Shown piece after piece: positions 5,965 to 8,732 of a stretch of 8,732 nt of DNA. The notes under the pieces were generated by a model. That model ran no database searches, was not told where the DNA came from, and saw only the letters and a list, made by a program, of their open reading frames with translations. Each line of letters opens with the position of its first letter. Within the stretch, counting starts at the first letter, position 1. The stretch is from contig JACDBF010000374.1 of NCBI GenBank assembly GCA_013695055.1, positions 1 through 8,732 of the forward strand, read 5' to 3'. The position numbers were made by a program, and so were the translations under genes. The DNA comes from Actinomycetota bacterium (GTDB lineage: Bacteria; Actinomycetota; CADDZG01; WHSQ01).

Positions 5965-6205
5965 GTTAACACCGGTTCCCCTTCCCAAATGGGGCATGAG
6001 CATGGTCGAAGCGACGGTCGTTGAATGGCACAAGGCGGTGGGCGATCACGTCGAAACGGGCGAGGCCCTCGTCAACATAGAGACGGACAAGGTGGACACC
6101 GAAGTGGAAGCCCCTCTCTCCGGCAAGATGGTGGAGATCTTGGTTCAGCCCGGTGAGGATGCCGAAGTTGGAGCTACTCTGTGCCTCATCTCCCCTGATG
6201 GATAA
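5957..6205 (+). CDS. Free-standing lipoyl-domain carrier protein (E2 lipoyl domain only)
   Basis: 82 residues, GTG start overlapping the beta-subunit stop by eight bases. The whole protein is a single biotinyl/lipoyl domain: P-K-W-G-M-S-M (10-16), a Gly-Asp pair at 29-30, and the modification hairpin E-T-D-K-V-D-T-E-V-E-A-P (42-53) with Lys45 as the predicted lipoylation site. D-K-V rather than M-K-M indicates lipoate rather than biotin. The protein ends at S-P-D-G, right where the domain ends. A usual E2 of about 400 residues would continue with a linker, a peripheral-subunit-binding domain and an acyltransferase domain with H-x-x-x-D-G; none is here, and the next gene starts eight bases before the stop. 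There is no frameshifted remnant: the following frame encodes an SDR. It probably accepts the acyl group from E1, but its next partner is not in the window. Confidence 0.92.
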   Translation: MPELTPVPLPKWGMSMVEATVVEWHKAVGDHVETGEALVNIETDKVDTEVEAPLSGKMVEILVQPGEDAEVGATLCLISPDG

Positions 6206-6980
6206 GGGGATCCTTTCCGGTCGCCGCGTCTTCGTAACCGGGGCAGGCCGGGGAATAGGCCGGGCGATAGCCCGCCGCTTCTGCGAAGAGGGAGCCCGGG
6301 TTGCACTGAGCGATATCAACGGGGAAGACGTCACGGATGCGGCTGGGACTCTCCGGGACGAGGGATACGTCGTGACATCGTCGGTCGTCGACGTCACCGA
6401 TGAACGAGCGGTTGAAGAAGGCATGGCCCTAGCATCGGAGGCACTAGAAGGTCTCGACACCATCGTCGCGAACGCTGGGATCTTGACCCTCAACCCTATC
6501 TCCGAGATAACTATGGAAGAGTTCGAACGAACGATACGAGTCAACCTGACCGGCGCATTCCTCACCGCGAAACACGGGGCGCATCACCTCAGGCGTAATG
6601 GTGGTGGCGTTCTTCTGTGTACCGCGTCACAGGCCGGGCTACGAGGCTTGCCGGAGATGGCCTCCTACTGCTCTTCTAAGTTCGGTGTCGTGGGTTTGGT
6701 GCAGGCGCTTGCGCAGGAGCTCGCGCCCGAGATTAGGGTGTGCGCAGTGGCACCCGGGGTTACTGAAACAGTCATGCAGGAGGCGCTGGTCCAGGAGCGA
6801 TCGCGGATCTGGAGTGTGTCGTCGGACGAGGTCTTGAGTCATTTCGACCGCTCGATTCCTTTCGGACGAGCCGCTACAGTCGAGGAGGTTGCTAATACGT
6901 TCGTGTACCTAGCATCGCCGCTTGCGAGCTACATCTCGGGAGTGACCCTCGCCGTGGATGGTGCAGAACTGAGCGGCTAA
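6198..6980 (+). CDS. SDR-family NAD(P)-dependent oxidoreductase (SDR2)
   Basis: 260 residues from ATG 6198, which overlaps the lipoyl stop by eight bases. The frame is open back to a GTG at 6153, but the extra 15 residues lie inside the lipoyl gene and lack SDR character. No clear ribosome site precedes 6198, so coupling is likely. Landmarks: T-G-A-G-R-G-I-G (14-21), Asp39 after beta-2 (NAD preference), D-V (65-66), N-A-G (92-94), and Asn116, Ser144, Tyr157, Lys161 for catalysis. V-D-G-A lies near the C-terminus. Catalytic residues have the same numbering as in SDR1, but the sequences differ clearly, so they probably act on different substrates or stereoisomers (as in paired diol or acyloin dehydrogenases) rather than being a fresh duplication. 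It is the last gene of the + strand cluster; no clear terminator follows in the 34 bases before the convergent gene. Confidence 0.92.
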   Translation: MDKGILSGRRVFVTGAGRGIGRAIARRFCEEGARVALSDINGEDVTDAAGTLRDEGYVVTSSVVDVTDERAVEEGMALASEALEGLDTIVANAGILTLNPISEITMEEFERTIRVNLTGAFLTAKHGAHHLRRNGGGVLLCTASQAGLRGLPEMASYCSSKFGVVGLVQALAQELAPEIRVCAVAPGVTETVMQEALVQERSRIWSVSSDEVLSHFDRSIPFGRAATVEEVANTFVYLASPLASYISGVTLAVDGAELSG

Positions 6981-7014
6981 TCTCATCAGCTCCTACCAAA
7001 ACGCGCGATCCCTA

Positions 7015-8004
7015 CTACCCGACGGTGACCACGACCTTTCCGAATCGGTCCCCCGCTCGCAACCTTCGGAAGGCATCTCCTAGCTCCTCGAGTGGATAAA
7101 CGGAATCGATAACAGGGCGCCACTCGGCGCCGGTTACGTGCTCCAACATCACGTCGAAATCGTGTGGGCTCCCCATCGTCGAACCGAGCACGTTGTACTG
7201 ATACCAGTAGAGATCGCCCACATCGAAGTGAGCTTCTCCGGCGATGGTGTCGCCGAAGTTCACGTAGGTGCCGCCCGGACGAAGACAGCGAAACACGACC
7301 TCAAGCGTGGGGGCCCCTGCGCTGTCGACGACGAGGTCGACGGGACCCACCTTCTCCGGCCACTCCTTGTCGGTGTACAGAACCCCGCTCTCGGCCCCCA
7401 AAGCGCGCGATCTATCGATCTTCTCGGTGGTGGAAGAGGTCACGAGGACGCGCGCTCCCTGTGTGACGGCCATTTGCACCAAGAACGTCGCTACGCCGCT
7501 TCCCGCTCCCGTGATCAAGACCGTCTGTCCCGGAGCAACGCGGCCTCGGGTCACGAGAGCGCGCCACGCCGTAAGAGCGGCCAGCGGAAGAGCCGCCGCC
7601 TCGAAGTTGTCCAGGCGGGCCGGTGCCGGACGAACGTTCTCAACCGGCAAAGCGATCCGCTCGGCGAAGGTTCCCTGGTGAGGAACGCCGAGGATCTCCC
7701 ATTCGGGTGCAGGAGTGTCCTCGGCCGTCCCCCAGTAGAGAGCCGGGTAGACCAGCACGCGATCGCCACGAGCGGCACCCTCGACGTTTCGTCCAAGATC
7801 AACGATGCGTCCGCACGCGTCGGATCCAAGGATGGCGGGGAGTTCCACCCTTCCAGGTGTCGCGGCGATCCAAGCGTCGCGAGCATTCAAAGAAGCCGCG
7901 TCTATCTCAACCACGACCTCACCCGGCGCCGGCGCCGGATCAGGAACCTCGCGCATGATGAACCTTCCGGGCTCACCTAGCCTCTCCAGAACCGCCGCTT
8001 TCAT
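7015..8004 (-). CDS. Zinc-free medium-chain dehydrogenase (quinone oxidoreductase-like, MDR)
   Basis: 329 residues from the ATG at 8004-8002. M-K-A-A-V-L begins as MDR proteins do, with an AGGA seven bases upstream. The frame is open to a start at 8064, but those 20 residues are unlike the family. It has an N-terminal GroES-like domain (about 1-125) and a Rossmann domain with T-G-A-G-S-G-V (165-171) that binds NAD(P)H. The catalytic-zinc sites are missing: S-L-N-A-R-D-A-W (38-45) stands where alcohol dehydrogenases have the zinc Cys, and G-S-D-A-C-G (60-65) replaces G-H-E. The four-Cys structural-zinc lobe is absent too. This points to a quinone/enoyl reductase-type enzyme that reduces a conjugated C=C or a quinone, though some relatives are annotated as alcohol dehydrogenases. 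It converges on the cluster, so it is transcribed separately. Whether it belongs to the pathway is open. Confidence 0.9.
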   Translation of the reverse strand: MKAAVLERLGEPGRFIMREVPDPAPAPGEVVVEIDAASLNARDAWIAATPGRVELPAILGSDACGRIVDLGRNVEGAARGDRVLVYPALYWGTAEDTPAPEWEILGVPHQGTFAERIALPVENVRPAPARLDNFEAAALPLAALTAWRALVTRGRVAPGQTVLITGAGSGVATFLVQMAVTQGARVLVTSSTTEKIDRSRALGAESGVLYTDKEWPEKVGPVDLVVDSAGAPTLEVVFRCLRPGGTYVNFGDTIAGEAHFDVGDLYWYQYNVLGSTMGSPHDFDVMLEHVTGAEWRPVIDSVYPLEELGDAFRRLRAGDRFGKVVVTVG

Positions 8005-8011
8005 CGCGACA

Positions 8012-8015
8012 TCCT
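8012..8015 (-). promoter_or_regulatory. Ribosome binding site of the MDR gene
   Basis: AGGA on the minus strand, seven bases before the ATG at 8004. It supports that start over the upstream frame-open start at 8064. Confidence 0.55.
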
Positions 8016-8057
8016 GGCCGAATCCAAACCCGCGCACAACCAGGTGAACCGCCCCGG

Positions 8058-8070
8058 GTCTCATAGAGAC
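8058..8070. repeat. Small palindrome GTCTC-ATA-GAGAC upstream of the MDR gene
   Basis: Perfect 5-bp arms around three bases, 54 bases upstream of the MDR start and right next to the presumed IS3 end. It could be an operator for the MDR gene or just the insertion target. I see no clear promoter for this gene between its start and the IS. Confidence 0.3.
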
Positions 8071-8072
8071 TC

Positions 8073-8100
8073 TGGTCTTCCCCGGCTTTCGTGGAGTCCG
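8073..8100 (-). mobile_element. Probable 3' terminal end of the IS3-family element
   Basis: Beyond the transposase stop, a segment starting TGGTCTTCCCCGG and running through TTTCGTGGAGTCC has the TG-initial, GC-rich look of IS3-family terminal repeats. It places the element edge near 8073. The other end is off the window, so neither the inverted repeat nor a target duplication could be matched. The edge lies 69 bases from the MDR start. Confidence 0.4.
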
Positions 8101-8113
8101 ATAATTGGATTCC

Positions 8114-8732
8114 TCATGCCACGATCCGGACCTGACGTTGCTCGAACTCTATCGGCGTGAGCATCTGGAGTGCGCTGTGACGACGATGGCGGTTGTGGAA
8201 GATCTCAAGGTATTCGAACATCGCGTTGGCGAGTTCCACTCGGGTTACCCAGCGTTGCCGATCCAAGAGTTCGACCTGCACCCGTGACCAGAACGATTCG
8301 ATCATGGCGTTGTCGTAGCAGTCGCCGATGGATCCCATCGACGGCACAAGCCCTGATGCCTTGGCGCGGTGCGTGAACGCCCACGAGGTGAACTGGGTTC
8401 CTTGATCGGAGTGGATCAATGTTCCAGGGTTCGGTTGCGTGAGCTGATGGCCATCCCCAACGCGTTGGTCACGAGCGCTGTCGTGGGTGATGTGTCTATC
8501 GACTGTCCCACAACCCGGCGCGAGAAGACATCAAGTACGACGCAGCAGTAGAGCCTTCCTTCCCGCGTCGGATGCTCGGTGATATCTGTCACCCACAGCT
8601 GATCGCGTCCCGAGCGAGCGAATGAGCGATCCACTAGATCCAGCGCCATGGCGTCTGGTCGCTCGATCCGAGGGTGCTTGCGGCGGCCCATGAGGCCTCG
8701 CAGGCCGGCACGGCGCATGACCAGTGCCACTT
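8114..8732 (-). pseudogene. IS3-family transposase OrfB (rve/DDE integrase), frameshifted and running off the window
   Basis: Two minus-strand frames make up one protein. The upstream part (to a TGA at 8418-8416) carries H-P-R-I-E-R-P, W-V-T-D-I-T (first catalytic Asp) and L-D-V-F-S-R-R-V-V-G. The downstream part (from about 8431 to the TGA at 8116-8114) carries I-H-S-D-Q-G-T-Q-F (second Asp) and C-Y-D-N-A-M-I-E-S-F (catalytic Glu). Adding one C on the minus strand at 8434-8433 restores N-P-N-P-G-T-L-I-H-S-D, a normal family junction, so a one-base loss from a C-run is the likely cause. This is not the programmed slippage of IS3 elements, which lies between OrfA and OrfB. All three catalytic residues survive, so inactivation is recent, or it is a base-calling error. 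The N-terminus and OrfA lie beyond 8732. Confidence 0.85.

Noticed and set aside
6153..6197. Longer SDR2 start at GTG 6153
   Set aside because: The extra residues are the lipoyl gene read in another frame, and SDRs of this type begin about 8-12 residues before the first beta strand.
6981..7014. Terminator between convergent SDR2 and MDR genes
   Set aside because: Only a weak 4-bp pairing is visible and no T-run, so none is called.
7138..7980. A 280-codon plus-strand frame opposite the MDR gene
   Set aside because: The minus-strand MDR has all family landmarks; the plus frame is Arg-rich and motif-free.

Overview
The window looks like an accessory, mobile-element-bordered catabolic region from a high-GC bacterium. 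An actinobacterium or relative is my best guess. The basis is GC-rich third codon positions, GTG starts, AGGA/GGAGG ribosome sites, and the style of the IS256 and IS3 transposases. Taxonomy is inferred, not demonstrated.

Left edge (1-955): the C-terminus of a tyrosine recombinase comes first. Directly after its stop lie four copies of a 9-bp motif (TTATGCCGA or its complement). Two of them form a core-site-like inverted repeat with a 6-bp spacer. This repeat block abuts the 3' part of an IS256-family transposase, which suggests one element inserted into another. A hairpin and a possible IS end follow, then the leader of the first metabolic gene.

Centre (956-6980, all + strand): seven tightly packed genes. 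They are a short-chain dehydrogenase (SDR1), a class I glutamine-amidotransferase-like hydrolase, a glutamine-synthetase-like gamma-glutamyl ligase, the alpha and beta subunits of a thiamine-diphosphate (ThDP) 2-oxoacid/acetoin dehydrogenase E1, an 82-residue free-standing lipoyl-domain protein, and a second SDR. Four of the six junctions overlap by 4 or 8 bases, pointing to translational coupling. One 126-bp gap, before the synthetase, holds a -35-like hexamer and a 13-bp palindrome and may carry an internal promoter or operator.

The ligase plus GATase-type hydrolase pair resembles known 'glutamylate, oxidise, deglutamylate' amine pathways (PuuA/PuuD for putrescine, AtdA1/AtdA2 for aniline, IpuC for isopropylamine). 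My inference is that an amine or amino alcohol is glutamylated by the ligase, oxidised by one or both SDRs, and released by the hydrolase. The carbon skeleton would then be cleaved by the E1/lipoyl system. No E2 acyltransferase or E3 is present, so the lipoyl protein must borrow partners or the chemistry is non-canonical. The substrate cannot be read from the sequence.

Right edge (7015-8732, - strand): a zinc-free medium-chain quinone-oxidoreductase-like dehydrogenase converges on the cluster. Just upstream of it lies the end of an IS3-family element whose transposase is broken by an apparent one-base deletion and runs off the window.
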